A DNA stretch of 64,000 bases from Bostrychus sinensis (lineage: Eukaryota > Chordata > Actinopteri > Gobiiformes > Eleotridae), in assembly GCA_020698575.1 (NCBI GenBank), contig CM036243.1, forward strand, positions 12,763,903 to 12,827,902. Reading direction: 5' to 3'. The notes under the pieces were generated by a model. That model ran no database searches. It saw only the letters and a list, made by a program, of their open reading frames with translations, and had not been told where the DNA came from. The translations under genes were made by a program, and so were the position numbers. Positions 1-10,830 of this stretch are shown here, piece after piece. Each line of letters starts with the position of its first letter. The first letter of the stretch is position 1.

Positions 1-289
1 ACTTTTCTGTCAAGCTTGATATTTTTCTGCACAGTAAAAGCTTCTTCTAAGCACCTTCTGTGTATTTCTGTGTGGCGGGATAGTCCCACAGGAAAGCTAA
101 GTTGCTCTGAGACGTAGCGGCCGCTCGCAGTGCAAATGGTAATAAGGCAGGGGGACAAATGCTCCCCCTTCCTGGTGCTGTGTGCTGGTGTCTGCCCCCA
201 CCTCTCTGCCCCTCAGCAGAGGAGGAGTGTGTGTCATTGAGCATCTCAGTTGACTCAGTAGAGCCTGTGCACACACTCTTACGGACACT
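1..289 (+). promoter_or_regulatory. bnc2: Presumed alternative promoter region upstream of the bnc2 leader exon
   Basis: This stretch precedes a leader that ends in a clean splice donor at 529, so it is the natural place for a promoter. No convincing TATA box is visible. A consensus AP-1/TRE site, TGACTCA, sits at 251-257. Sequence from about 230 on is richer in CpG and GA/CA motifs, as is common in fish 5' untranslated regions. The transcription start cannot be read from the sequence; somewhere between about 230 and 420 is a guess. Promoter function is inferred from position only. Confidence 0.4.
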
Positions 290-528
290 TGGAGAGCCAC
301 CGTGTTTCTCTCTCACTCGCTGCTCGAGCACACAGCCACGCGCTCAGCCACAGCGCTCAGTTCCACAGCGGCTGTAGCCGAGTGCAGAGCGGTCAGACAG
401 CGGCACACAGATACACATAGACTCGGGACAGGCGGCGCGGACTGAGAGAGGGACACGCTCAGAAAGGAAGAGCAGGAGGCAGGAGCACTCCTCATCTGCA
501 CTTAGCTGGGACTGACACACAGTTCATG
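290..528 (+). other. bnc2: Candidate alternative first exon of bnc2 (5' UTR plus start codon at its last three bases)
   Basis: The exon ends TTCATG and is followed by a good donor, gtaaga, at 529-534. From about 170 to 525 there is no ATG, so the ATG at 526-528 would be the first start codon of a transcript beginning near 230-420. Because the ATG ends exactly at the splice site (phase 0) and the next acceptor at 1424 opens a phase-0 exon, splicing gives M-SKEADLDVRG..., a basonuclin-2 N-terminus lacking the upstream canonical exons. The start context is weak (T at -3, T at +4 after splicing). If this ATG is skipped, the next in-frame Met is in SSMQFSTRPP of the following exon. The left boundary is approximate. 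The splice logic is read directly; use as a promoter-linked first exon is inference. Confidence 0.6.
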
Positions 529-1424
529 GTAAGAGGCAAGCAGGCTTTTCCTGCCTTTGCTTTTAAGGCAGAACTTTTGGAATTTTGTTCTTTCAATTTT
601 TCTTGTTTTGTAATATTTATTTTTTTTAAATAACTTTTCTTATGTTTTTTTTTTCTTTTACAAAATGTCTTTACTCCGCAAGAAGATTCATGATTTTTAT
701 GTTTATGTTTAACTTTATTTTTGTACTTTGCATATTGAGTTTAGGATCTATACATAGCTTTCTAGATGCGTTGCGTTTTACTTCTGATAATAGATTCCAC
801 TTTTCCAATGGAATCTGTACCAATGTTTACATATGAATGTAAGTAGTACACAACAACTTGGATGACCATAAACATACATGCTTTTTGCATGCTTGTGAGT
901 GTTGCTTTCCTAAATTTCTAATAACTTTTCATGTTTGTTATACCCCTGTCTTAAGTGTGGCTGTGTCTGAGGAAGTGTGTTTATGTATAGTCTAAATCCA
1001 AGAACAAATGACTGACTGACAGATGGATTAAAGCGAAGTGTGAGGCCAGGGGCACCAGCGTGGTACTCCCCTCCTTGTGATTTTTTTTTTTTTAACTCCA
1101 TGGTTGCACACCTTCTCATCAGCCCTCAGTTCACCCCCATCCTTCCACTCATCCCTCCTCACCTCCAACGCTGCTGGCCCGTCCAAGACGAGGCCCCTGA
1201 GGACATTTTACCACAAACCTTCTTTTTCTGTCTTCACGAAAATTAACGCGTACACACACAGTGGTCGGCCACCAGAGCTGCCAAAACCGCCCCTCTCTGC
1301 ATGTTCTCCATGAGCAGGACCGTGGGGTGAAAAAAAGGCAACATGACCCTAAAAGAACCCACCTTCACTGACTTTTTTTCTGTCTCTCCTCCTTCCCCGC
1401 TGCCCTCCCTCTTTGTGTGTCTAG
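529..1424 (+). other. bnc2: Intron between leader exon and first coding exon
   Basis: An 896-nt intron bounded by gtaaga at the 5' end and a long pyrimidine tract ending in ctag at the 3' end (about 1376-1424). The reading frame of the following exon is closed immediately upstream by a TAG at 1422-1424, so that exon cannot simply extend leftwards. The first 300 bases are T-rich. No repeat or second gene was recognised. Short open frames on both strands look like chance. Confidence 0.6.
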
Positions 1425-1784
1425 TCCAAGGAGGCAGACTTGGATGTGAGAGGCAGTGAGCGCGACACAGTCCCAGCACAGCCCAGTGAAGAGCCCGAGT
1501 CGCCCAGGCCACCTCCGGCTGAAGACACCTCTGACACGGCTGGCACTGGCACAAGCATCCCCTCCGGCGGCAACCACACCTGCAGCAGTAGAAGAAGAAG
1601 CGGCGTTAGTGCTGGTGGTCTGGGTGGCGTTAGCATCGTTAGCAGCAGGACGAGCAGCGAGGGGGCAGGCGAAAGCTCCATGCAGTTCAGCACCAGACCG
1701 CCTAGTGCTGAGCAGCCGGGCTTCATGGGGACATGGCAGCAGCAGAGCACTGACAGCAACCTCCTCTACAGAATGTCCCAGCAG
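1425..1784 (+). CDS. bnc2: bnc2 coding exon, N-terminal region (SKEADLDV...RMSQQ)
   Basis: A 120-codon exon, open throughout, flanked by a strong polypyrimidine-ctag acceptor and a CAG|gtacgt donor, phase 0 at both ends. Its start (SKEADLDVRGSER) and its end (SMQFSTRPPSAEQPGFMGTW, then LLYRMSQQ) match the N-terminal region of vertebrate basonuclin 2, in which I recall SEEAEVDVRERE and NSMQFGTR...EPGFMGTW...LLFRMSQQ. BNC1 lacks this segment, which favours bnc2. Between the two conserved ends lies a roughly 65-residue Ser/Gly/Thr/Pro-rich, probably disordered insert (about codons 20-82). From memory this makes the exon clearly longer than its mammalian counterpart. Basonuclin 2 is a nuclear zinc-finger protein linked to mesenchymal and skin development, pigment pattern and fertility. 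The exon joins in frame to 57893, or to the cassette at 4546. Confidence 0.93.
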
Positions 1785-4545
1785 GTACGTCACCCTGCAT
1801 AACCTTAGATATGTGTGTCTCTGTATATGTCCATGCACGGACCACAGTTTGTTAAAAGTTTAAACAGAGCTGTCTTCTTAGTTCTCTCTGGGATGTGCTG
1901 TGTGGATATGTGTAGGTTGTGCAGGTTGTGTGTAGTGATGGAAGAGGGCAAGCATATTTTTTGTTTGAAACAAAAAGCCACATATTTGCACATTTTAAAT
2001 ATTGCTGAAATATGTAAATTTTTATACATTTTATTTTCAACCTGCATGCTTTGTTTTTAAGCCATTTCCTTTCTCCAAAATTAATAACTCGTGTATATGT
2101 ATTTATTTAGTAAAACAGCTATTTTCTGCCCAGTTTGCACACTGTGAGCTAATTCGTTTATTGGTCCCTTTGATGGATTATCCCTTGTCCTGCTTCGTTA
2201 TGTACACGCTAAGTCTGCGTAATTGGTCCGTGAGTAGAGTGGACTTTTAAAAGCATACAATAGCAGTGTTTTGGTAACCCCAGTGCCGATAAAGACCGGG
2301 CGAGGGGCTCCCCTTTGGGAGCGGCTAATTAACTTCATGTGGCCGAGGCAGGAAGCCTCTCGCACGGCTGCACTACAGCGCGAGAGCCGTGAGGGCGCGA
2401 GGGTTGCTTAGTTTTAAGCAAGCGCTGATGTTGTTCTAAGTTACAACAGTAGTTTAAATGGTCGTGCGTGCCTCGTGTGTGTCTGTGCGCGCGTGTCCGT
2501 GCGGGGGAGACGGTAAAGAAAGACACTGGTTGTAAAGTTGCAGTTAATCATTGCAGGACCTGCAGGCGGTCCGTACCATGCGCGTGCTGTTACGCACAGG
2601 ACACAGCAGCTCTTGCGCAACAGCCTCGGAGCTTTTCTCTGAAGAAGACACCAAAAGTCCCCCCGTCACCTGGACTGGACGTGCACATGCCTTTAAGCCC
2701 CACGCAGCTTTAAGAGTTGCAGCTGATTCATAGAGAAGCAAAGGCCTCTGATAAACCACACTGGGTTAACTTTAAGTTCAATTTAAGGAAGTTATGTACA
2801 TTTATTTGTCATAATGAACCATTATTATCACGCCAAGTCTATATGAATACCTCGGTATTAACTGAGCATCTCTCGTCCTGACTGCTGACGGAGCTGCAGG
2901 TGGAAGGGCCGCTCCTCTGTGGGACCCTCTCCTCTTTACAAATGCGCACCGTTGTTTCAATCTAATCAGCTGTGGGACTCGCTGTTATTTATCGCGCTCG
3001 CAGCGCTTAGAAGACATCCCGCCATGTTTAGTAGGCATGACAGAAATCCTCGGAAGGAAGGAAGCGCGTTCCCTGACAGACTTGCCTTATTGGAATCTAA
3101 GCGATAATGACTTTGTGTTTGCCGAGCTGCGCGCACCCTGGGGTGTAGCGCGCACATGCTTTATGGGATCGCCTTTTTTAGAATCCCTCTCCCTACGTGT
3201 ATGTTAAAGAGCGGCCAGGTGACGCATGGGACCCGGTATTTGAGCGTTGTTAGGCCGAATTATATTTGCAGTGGATCGATGGGCACGCAAATCAGCTGTG
3301 CGCAGCGCCCAGATGCACGGAGCTGCTCTAGAGCAGGGCTGTAGTGTAAGCACCTAGAAGACTCGAAGTCACACACTCAAGTTTAGGCATGTCACTGCGT
3401 GCAAATGACGTATAAAAACTTAATATACAGCTGCACATTATCAGTAGTTAAGTAATCATTTAATTCGAAATATGTCATATTTGATATTTTTTATTCCTCG
3501 CTGCCCCGCTTAAAAGCAAGGCAGCTAAACAACGCAAGCCTTCTTGAACACATAAAAATGACTGCATTTATAGTTACCATACCACACCACACCAAATAAT
3601 TTACAGATTTACTTCCTGAAAACATTCTGTGTTTTATACCCGATTATTTTAAGATTACTGCATTTATACATGCCTAATTACAGTTCGAATTTGCAAACAC
3701 AATTTCAGTGCACCTGCTAAAGAGAACATGCGAGAAATAAGACTATCGAGAATATAATGACATATTTTATTTATATAGTTTTATTATTTTTTATTATTAT
3801 ATTAATATTTAGATGCCGTTTATAGAGTGTATTCTTGCTCACCCTGCTTAATGTTTTTTTTAAGAATCGAACGTAGCAGCAGTGTTAATGAAGGTATCAC
3901 TGGAGGCAGAATAAGCCACATGTTTAAAAAGGCCTTAATAGGCTTTTAATGTCGGAAGATTTTTTTTTTTTTTTTCTAAAGCTAATATTAGAAGAACCTT
4001 AACCTCCCTTAACAGTGTCAACAGGAAACGAACAGATGAAATGAAATCAATGAAATGGATTTCATGCTCCTAATGTTCAGAAAACGAGTGAGCATTTAAA
4101 TGCACCGCGAGAGGAGGCTCCGGCTGCATTATTGTTTATGTGGTGAGAAAAATGCAAGTATTAATAATAACGGGGTGAGTTATTTCCCTGGAATAATATT
4201 TGGAGGCTTAATTGAGGCGCTGCAGTACACGCGTGGTTGTGGGTATCGACCCCTGCGAGTTCAAAAGCCCGCAGTTAAGTGAGACTGCGAGGATAATTGC
4301 TCCTCGTTTAGGGCACAATGCAGCAGCTCGAGGCCGCGTACCTTTAAGCTAGTTTCCCATTGCTAAAAATAAGGCAGAATAACAGCAGTGGCAGTTGAAA
4401 AAGGTAATAGTAAAATGTCCTTACACCTGACTGGGATGCCACGGTGCACATCTTGGAAGTACAGTGAAAAGAGTCAGGAAGTTGGTTGTCTGTTTCCCGC
4501 CTTCCTTCCTCTCGCTAAAAAGCCTCTTCCTTCTCTCTCTACAAG
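1785..4545 (+). other. bnc2: Intron segment with CpG-rich stretch
   Basis: No exon was recognised between the donor at 1785 and the cassette acceptor at 4544-4545. From about 2281 to 3345 CpG dinucleotides are conspicuously frequent compared with the rest of the window, for example around 2341-2400 and 2461-2520. This could mark another promoter or an unmethylated regulatory region next to the exon. From 3400 on the sequence is AT-rich with homeodomain-type TAAT cores. About 4470-4545 is pyrimidine-rich and leads into the acceptor. Confidence 0.5.
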
Positions 4546-4611
4546 GGTGCTGCTGTAGCGCGGCTTCCTTTGAAGTGCGACAGCTCCACTAAGGCCCGCG
4601 ACCTGGACGAG
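4546..4611 (+). CDS. bnc2: bnc2 candidate cassette exon (22 codons)
   Basis: A 66-nt open segment with a strong acceptor (long CT tract, then acaag) and donor GAG|gtacgg, phase 0 at both ends. It therefore fits between the flanking phase-0 exons (ending 1784, starting 57893) without disturbing the frame. The peptide reads GAAVARLPL, then KCDSSTKARDLDE. Inserted, it would separate RMSQQ from the Cys-rich AIRCTLVN block. Base composition is more exon-like than its surroundings. Human BNC2 is reported to be spliced into very many isoforms, so an alternative exon here would fit. I cannot confirm orthology without alignment. It might instead be constitutive in this species, but the mammalian reference protein I recall joins RMSQQ directly to AIRCTL, which favours a skipped exon. 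Confidence 0.72.
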
Positions 4612-6598
4612 GTACGGTGGCTCTTACAGTCCATTCTAATGTCCAGTCACTAAAGATAGAACAGTGCACAGCTTATGCAGTGATAATAAAAATAATATTC
4701 ATAACAATAATAATAGGTTTTAATTTTTTCTTTAAAAATCAAACACTCCAAATTAGGCTACAAATTTTAATTTTACTCTATATCTTATGATGTAACAATG
4801 TACTATAAAATATATATTGTGCTTTATAAAACATAATTTTTCTACTAAATAAATGTACAAATTGTCTCACAGTATATGAGACAGTGTGCTTAATAAAAAT
4901 TAATATTAGCACCAAAACATTCTTGTAATTGTTCCCTTGAAAATGTACCCAAATGTTGAAAATACAGTGTAGACTCATTTTTGTCTTTTCCCATCTCTTT
5001 TTTATTTTGTTATCACTTTCAAAGCATTTTTTTTTCTGTTGCTTTCTCAATGCATTGTTCAGTTCTGCATGTGTGTTTAAATTGCTGGTAGCTCTGAGCC
5101 TATGACAGATATTAGCAGAACATCACCTCGCGCTTTGTTTTGTCTCTGTCAACAAATGGCTCGTATATTCTCCTCTAATCTGCCTATTAACACACCACTG
5201 CTACAATTAGAGCGGCGAGGGTGTTCACATTGTTTTACACTGCTTGTGTGTTGCATGTTGCATATGTGCGGCATATGCATCTCTCTCCGACCTTATTGTG
5301 TGCGACTGGGAGGCAGTGATTTGATGCATATGTGCGGAATTATCCACAGTGAGTGAAACGTGTGTGTGCCGTTACACTCGGCTGTTATTATTTCCATGTC
5401 GGTCTTTGATGGGTCGTTGCACATACAGAGGATATGGATGCCTGGTGTATCTGGTGTCCAAGGTGTGCGTAGTGTTTATCTGTACTGATGCCATTTATTT
5501 TTCTGAGTGGGTGGCTAAACCCTCGTATGCCAGTTCTGTGCAGTTCTGTGGCTCTGTCCCGAATGAGTGTGTATGTGCGTGTTTTTGCCTGGCTTTTGCG
5601 TGTTGGCTCGGGCTCCATGTGTGCGCGGGTGCGAGGTGAAGTGTCTCTTGGCTGGCCTTGGCTGGAGAGCTGGAGGAGAGCAGAGGTGAAAGAGGAGATT
5701 TGCAGAAAAGACACGCACCACTTCCCCCATTACTACTTTTTCTTTTCTCTTTCTTGTCTTTTTTTTTTTTTTTTTACATCTCTGTCTCTCACCGCTCCTG
5801 TCCTCCCCGCACGTCACTGTTGTTCCCATTTCAAACTGCCTTTATAGATGTTTGGCTGAGTTAAGTGCGAAACAAAATCTTTTCTGCTAACATCACCTGT
5901 TTGGAGAGGGCTGGGTGCACCCTTTTGACCACATCCGTCCACATATTTTGGACTATAAAGTTGCAGCCCATACAGCGTTTAATATAATTATCCTAGTGCC
6001 ACTGGCCAGTTCATAAGGTCCATGTAACATAAGCAGCGTTGAAAAGGCCAGCGCGTGCTTTCTCTCAACGATATGATGATGATGTATACATTTCCTGAAG
6101 GCACCAATTTTTCTACAAATGTGAGTGGGAAGGTGGCTGCAGCTGCTGTATATTTACTGTATATTTGCTGGTATTAGGAGTCCATCTAGAAGCAGGGAGG
6201 ATGCACAAGCTCCCATTCATGCTGCGGTCCCCACTATGTTTACCCAGGCACCAGGCAAGGAGATATGACGTCCGATGCATTTTTACTTTTAACTGGTTTC
6301 AACCAGATTTACAAAATTGCATCATACAACAACACAGGGTAATTGTTGTTATTTTCTGCAGGTAAATGTCTTTCAATCAAAACAAGAAGAAGAAATGTAT
6401 TTACATTGAATTGAAATAGCAGTGGTGCCAAATGCCAATCCCATCTCATAGCCTATATTTTCTATCTGTAGTTAGGAAAACATAAAATGCTTGATTAACT
6501 CTATTTATGACTCCACTGACACGCTACATTAACTAAAATGAAAAAACGCAAAATATATAGTCCTCAGTGAGTGAGAAATGATTGCGAAGTATGCCTAA

Positions 6599-6654
6599 CC
6601 ATGTAATTACTGACATATTAGATTACTTCATGTAATATGTCAGTAATTACATGG
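6599..6654. repeat. Perfect 22-bp inverted repeat (hairpin)
   Basis: Bases 6599-6620 (starting CCATGTAATTACTGAC) are the exact reverse complement of 6633-6654 (ending GTAATTACATGG), with a 12-base spacer at 6621-6632. Perfect arms of this length are unexpected by chance. No flanking duplication was identified. It could be a very small foldback element, a recently formed palindrome, or a structured RNA element in the pre-mRNA. It lies about 50 bp before a hAT-like repeat fragment, which suggests a repeat-rich insertion site. Confidence 0.85.
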
Positions 6655-6701
6655 TCACTATTTTGAGACACTGTTGATTCAATTCGGGAGTGTTTTAAGG
6701 C

Positions 6702-6800
6702 AGTGGTTCCCATTTGGTGGGTCAGAACCCAAAAGTACGGGGAGATTGAATATAGTTTAAATGTTGAGCTTAATATTGTTATAATAAAATTCCAAGTTCC
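6702..6800 (-). repeat. hAT-like dispersed repeat, partial copy
   Basis: It begins CAGTGGTTCCCATTTGGTGGG and contains GATTGAATATAGTTTAAATGT and TTGAGCTTAATATT. It is similar to the reverse complement of the right half of the copy at 34115-34380, and to 47045-47140 in the same orientation. The CAGTGGTTC start is the typical terminus of hAT-superfamily elements. The right limit is uncertain. Confidence 0.5.
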
Positions 6801-8719
6801 AAAAAGTTGAGGTACAGTGTAAATTGTAAATAACACAATGCTTTGTGCACAAATTTGTTCAATAGACCATAAACAACATATGAGGTGTTGAAAACTGAGA
6901 TATTTTACCATGTCATGTTAAATAGTAGTTTATTTTGAACTTGATGCCAGCAGCACCTGAAATGCTGTTAATGTTCTGTTGTGAATAAAATATGGTTTTA
7001 TGAGATTTGCAAATGAGCGCATTCTGTTTTTACATTTTACACAGCGGCCTAACTAATTTTATAACACATGCTATGAAGGTTATAGTAAAATGATTTAGTA
7101 AAATAAAAAAGCAGTCCTAAAAAGCTAAGAACTGTTTAAAAAAAATAATCTCTTATATGTTGCAAGAGCCCAGTAATGAACACATGTATCTCTCCACCTC
7201 ATGTCCCCTCCCTCATTAACTCAAATGAAAACAGTGCTTATTTATCAGTGTAGTATCTGCTGCTCCGCACATGGCCATGATCATGTGTGCCCTCAGTTAG
7301 ACAGTAACCTCTGCAATCCGTGCTATTGCCCTGCAGGACCACTGTTATGGGTAAGCTCCGACCCTGGCTGAGTGTGTGAGACCCGGGGCCAGCCAGCCCA
7401 TCAATACGCATCATGTGAGCATCACTCACTGGCTCCATGTCAGCTGTTTCCTGTTTGTCCCGAGGAGATGGCCAGCTCACAGCACTACTGTACTGTATGG
7501 TAAATGCCCCAAAAAATGGGAGAAGGCCCAGACTTTATCATAGGAGCTGGAGTCCAAAAGGCTTTCTTTATCACTTGTCTGGCAGGGAAGAGGACTGTGC
7601 TCTGCTGGGGAACGTCCGAAATGCACGGACATCTGCTGTTATCAGGGGCTGAGTGGTGCTTTTTCCCATAGACTTTTTTTAAGGGTACCTCCAAGAAAAA
7701 GAGCATGTTTAGGAATCAGAACCAAAACAGTATAAGTGACATACAGTATTGGGAATTCATGTTATTTAAATCGAAAGTTTTAATAATATCTTTTCACTGA
7801 CACAATAAACACATTATTGTTAAAGGTACACTACTCATTTTTTTTTTATCCGCCTATCTCAAAACATTTTTTTATTTTATTTGAAAAGTAAAATTGTAGA
7901 ATACTAATACACTCTATTAAATTAAACCTTAGACTTCTAGCTCTAATTTCAGTTTTAGACCATGTAGTTTTCTATACCTTGTAAAACATTGTGTGAATGC
8001 TTAGACAATATTTATCAGCTTTTTGTTTCACTTTTTGTCTCTTTTGTGCTGGTTCATTGTGTAAGCAGACATAGCCCTCACTGACTTAGCTACTTTCTCT
8101 GTTTCTCATTAATTTAATGTTAACAAGTGAAGGGGAAACAGTAGGATCTTGATAGTCTTCCTATTACAATATGCTATTAGGCGATGAGGTGATTTGTCTT
8201 CAAATAAAAGTAAAAGTATTCATGGCTCTTCTTACAAGTCAGATCATATGATGGCATGTTTTTTTTCCACAACTTTTTTTGTCACTTACACTTTTTTGGT
8301 TCAAAGCCCCATCAAAATGACAAAAACATAAACATGAAATATTAGCTATTGCTGTGTGGCATCCATGCCTTACAAAAGGTTTATTTAGAGGAGCTTAGTT
8401 TTACAGTATAACAAGGGAACATGTGATTTAGTGAAGCCTGCCATCTGTGTAGCCAGTCATTAGAAAAAACAAAGATTTGAATACATGCAACAAGAATATA
8501 CATTTATGTTTTTATTGTACCGCCTAGTGCAATGTTCTTTCCCTGTTCTCAAGAGTATACCCTTTAAATCAAGCGTGTTACTTTTTTTGTCTGGGGCGGT
8601 TTCCTGCAGTGAGGAGAAATGGCTTGGTGTGAAGAGGAAGTGTGCGTTTGAAGGGCCACTCGCTCAGGATGTCACCACCCCGCCACTGGCTAATGAGGGG
8701 GACAGAAGCCAGGGCAGGA

Positions 8720-8758
8720 ACACACACACACAAACACACACACACACACAAACACACA

Positions 8759-8825
<67 letters not shown>
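8720..8825. repeat. (CA)n microsatellite
   Basis: About 105 bases of CA dinucleotide repeat. Three CAAA interruptions lie in its first 45 bases, followed by an uninterrupted run of roughly 60 bases. It produces artefactual His/Thr and Cys/Val open frames on the two strands. It is likely length-polymorphic. Confidence 0.97.
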
Positions 8826-8828
<3 letters not shown>

Positions 8829-10611
8829 GACATGGCAGGAATGCAGCAGCTGTCACCAAGCTCCGGCCAGTTATGTGAAGGACTCAAGTATAGTTTAGTG
8901 TGTGTGTATTGGCAGTACCAGGGGTCAGGGAGGTGTTGAGAGCAGGGAGGGGCCCCACTTTTGAGTTCACTGACCCACAGACTGCCACCGGCGGTGAAAC
9001 TCATGTCTATAGACCTAAAGGGCCAGGAGTTGATTTTTCCTTTTTTTTTTTTTGTTCAGGTCACACCATCTACAAAAACAGCCACCCTTCCTGTTTCTAT
9101 TTAATTACAAAAATGTCAAACTGGTGTACCTTGGTGACTCACCTGGTGGAGTCCTTGCCACATACCTCGTGCCAATCTCCTCTTTCTGTCCCTGTTTCCT
9201 GTCCACCTTCACTGTCTCTACTGGTTAAAGGAAAAAACGAAATAACAGAATTATATTTTTAAAAGTGTAACAGACGTAACCAGTGCTAAAATAACACTTT
9301 CTATTACTTTTGGCAGCAACTAATTGAACAACCAATATACTTAAATCATTAACAATAAAGCCTATATGATGTGTTAAGCTCTTGTTTTCCACAGATTCTA
9401 CAGATATTCTTAAATCAATATGCTAACAGGTGACTAAATTTTGCTATTTGCATTTCCATTTAAGTGTAAGAGAAAAAGGTGGCAGGAGGAAACCTATATT
9501 TTTGTTATATTTTAAGCCCATATGGCCAAGACATTGTTGCATTCTTCCCGTCTAGTGTCCAGAGGAAGGTGACATTAGGTATGACCCGCGCTAAGTGACA
9601 GGAACTCGGGCATACTTTCACCGCCGCTTCTCCCTTTTCCTGTTATTCCTCCACTCCTGTTATTTTGTTTTCCTTGGAGCCGCGCCAACGCAACGGGCAA
9701 ATCAACAGCCTACTATTTTTACATCCGTCTTTAAGGACCCTCCACCTCCCTCTCCTTATCCAAGTCTGCTCCGCTCTGCCTGCCAATTTGCCCCATCGGC
9801 AGTGGCAATGAAGACAGAGCTCTCAAGGCGGTAGCGAGCCTTTCATTTTTCTGCTGGCGATGTGACTAATGCTGTCACTGTTATTTGAAAAAGCACTCAC
9901 AGTAGATTGCTATTATTATTGTTAAAGCCATCATCATCATCATCATCAGGCTTATTTTTGGTTATGGATAATGATGGTAATTTTGCTCAGGGCTTACAGT
10001 TGACTCTTTTCCCTTTCTAATACAGCATGTACAGCGCACCGTGTTTGCATTGCACAAGCTATTATCAAAAAGTGTTTTTTTTTTTTTCAACAGGTAGCTT
10101 TGAGTTCACATATGAAGAAATGTATGGAACTCAGTGACTTTGGTTTAAAACTTTTTCTCCCCCCTCATCTATCTTTTGAAGGTATGATTTTTGTGCTAGA
10201 GGCCCAGGGAGGATTTTTTAGGGAGGTTCTGGAGAAGGGAGGCTAGTGGTACAGGCTGTGGTGGGCTTGTGGCCAAAATACACACACGCACATACTCCTC
10301 CAACTAGAGATACCTACTTGTGCGTTCCCCTAATGCGGACCGTGCAAATTGCTTCCGAACAATAGCGCCGTTTTAACCCTTCTAAACTCTGAACTCATTA
10401 GCTACTTTGTGTTGGGAAACGCAACATGTGTAAGCATTTGTTTGCGCTCTCTGCTGACTTTGTAAAGATGTTGGATTAATAATGTTTAATGGCCACTGTT
10501 AAAATGCAGCTGCCTTGGCATCCCACAGCTCGTGTTTTTCTGGCACGCTCTTGGGTGGCTTGGCATTTTTGTGTGGGCTGCTCGGGAGTGTGCGTTGTCA
10601 CTGAACAGAAC

Positions 10612-10830
10612 CTCAATCTAGAACAAGGGGATTCGCAACTGGTATGGTTGTGGGATACAATTTTGACCCTGATGATTATTTTATTGGCGTCCACTCAGAA
10701 ATTCTACTAGCCTGGGGATTATACCAAAATCTGTAACCTAGTTCTACCAACAGTCACAACAATGAACCAACTTTTCCTACTTTTTGATAAGAAATCTAAA
10801 ACTGGACCAATTTGCCACAGTAAAATACTA
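10612..10830 (+). repeat. hAT-like dispersed repeat, degenerate copy
   Basis: It contains GTGGGATACAATTTTGACCC and TGATGATTATTTTATT, and ends near GACCAATTTGCCAC. It shares this order of motifs with 18526-18785 and 34115-34380. The copies are diverged, so the boundaries are approximate and the family name is not known to me. Confidence 0.4.

Larger units (their letters stand above)
4612..8719 (+). other. bnc2: Large bnc2 intron, first part
   Basis: AT-rich intronic DNA with no recognised exon. It holds a near-repeat of GCATATGTGCGG at about 5261-5272 and 5327-5338, a T-run at about 5759-5775 after a pyrimidine stretch, a perfect hairpin at 6599-6654, and one copy of a dispersed hAT-like repeat from about 6702. 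The open frame at 5488-5847 and its opposite-strand partner look like by-products of GT-rich and T-rich sequence. Confidence 0.5.

Noticed and set aside
1365..1838. 157-codon minus-strand frame and two other frames overlapping the first bnc2 coding exon
   Set aside because: They are shadows of a GC-rich coding exon. The plus-strand frame at 1425-1784 has splice sites and basonuclin 2 similarity; the others have neither.
2551..2733. 60-codon frame following a possible ttgcag acceptor
   Set aside because: The pyrimidine tract is poor and no donor follows. The openness is explained by the GC- and CpG-rich composition.
8485..9004. Long His/Thr-rich and Cys/Val-rich open frames around the CA repeat
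   Set aside because: A (CA)n or (TG)n dinucleotide lacks stop codons in all frames, so open frames here carry no information.
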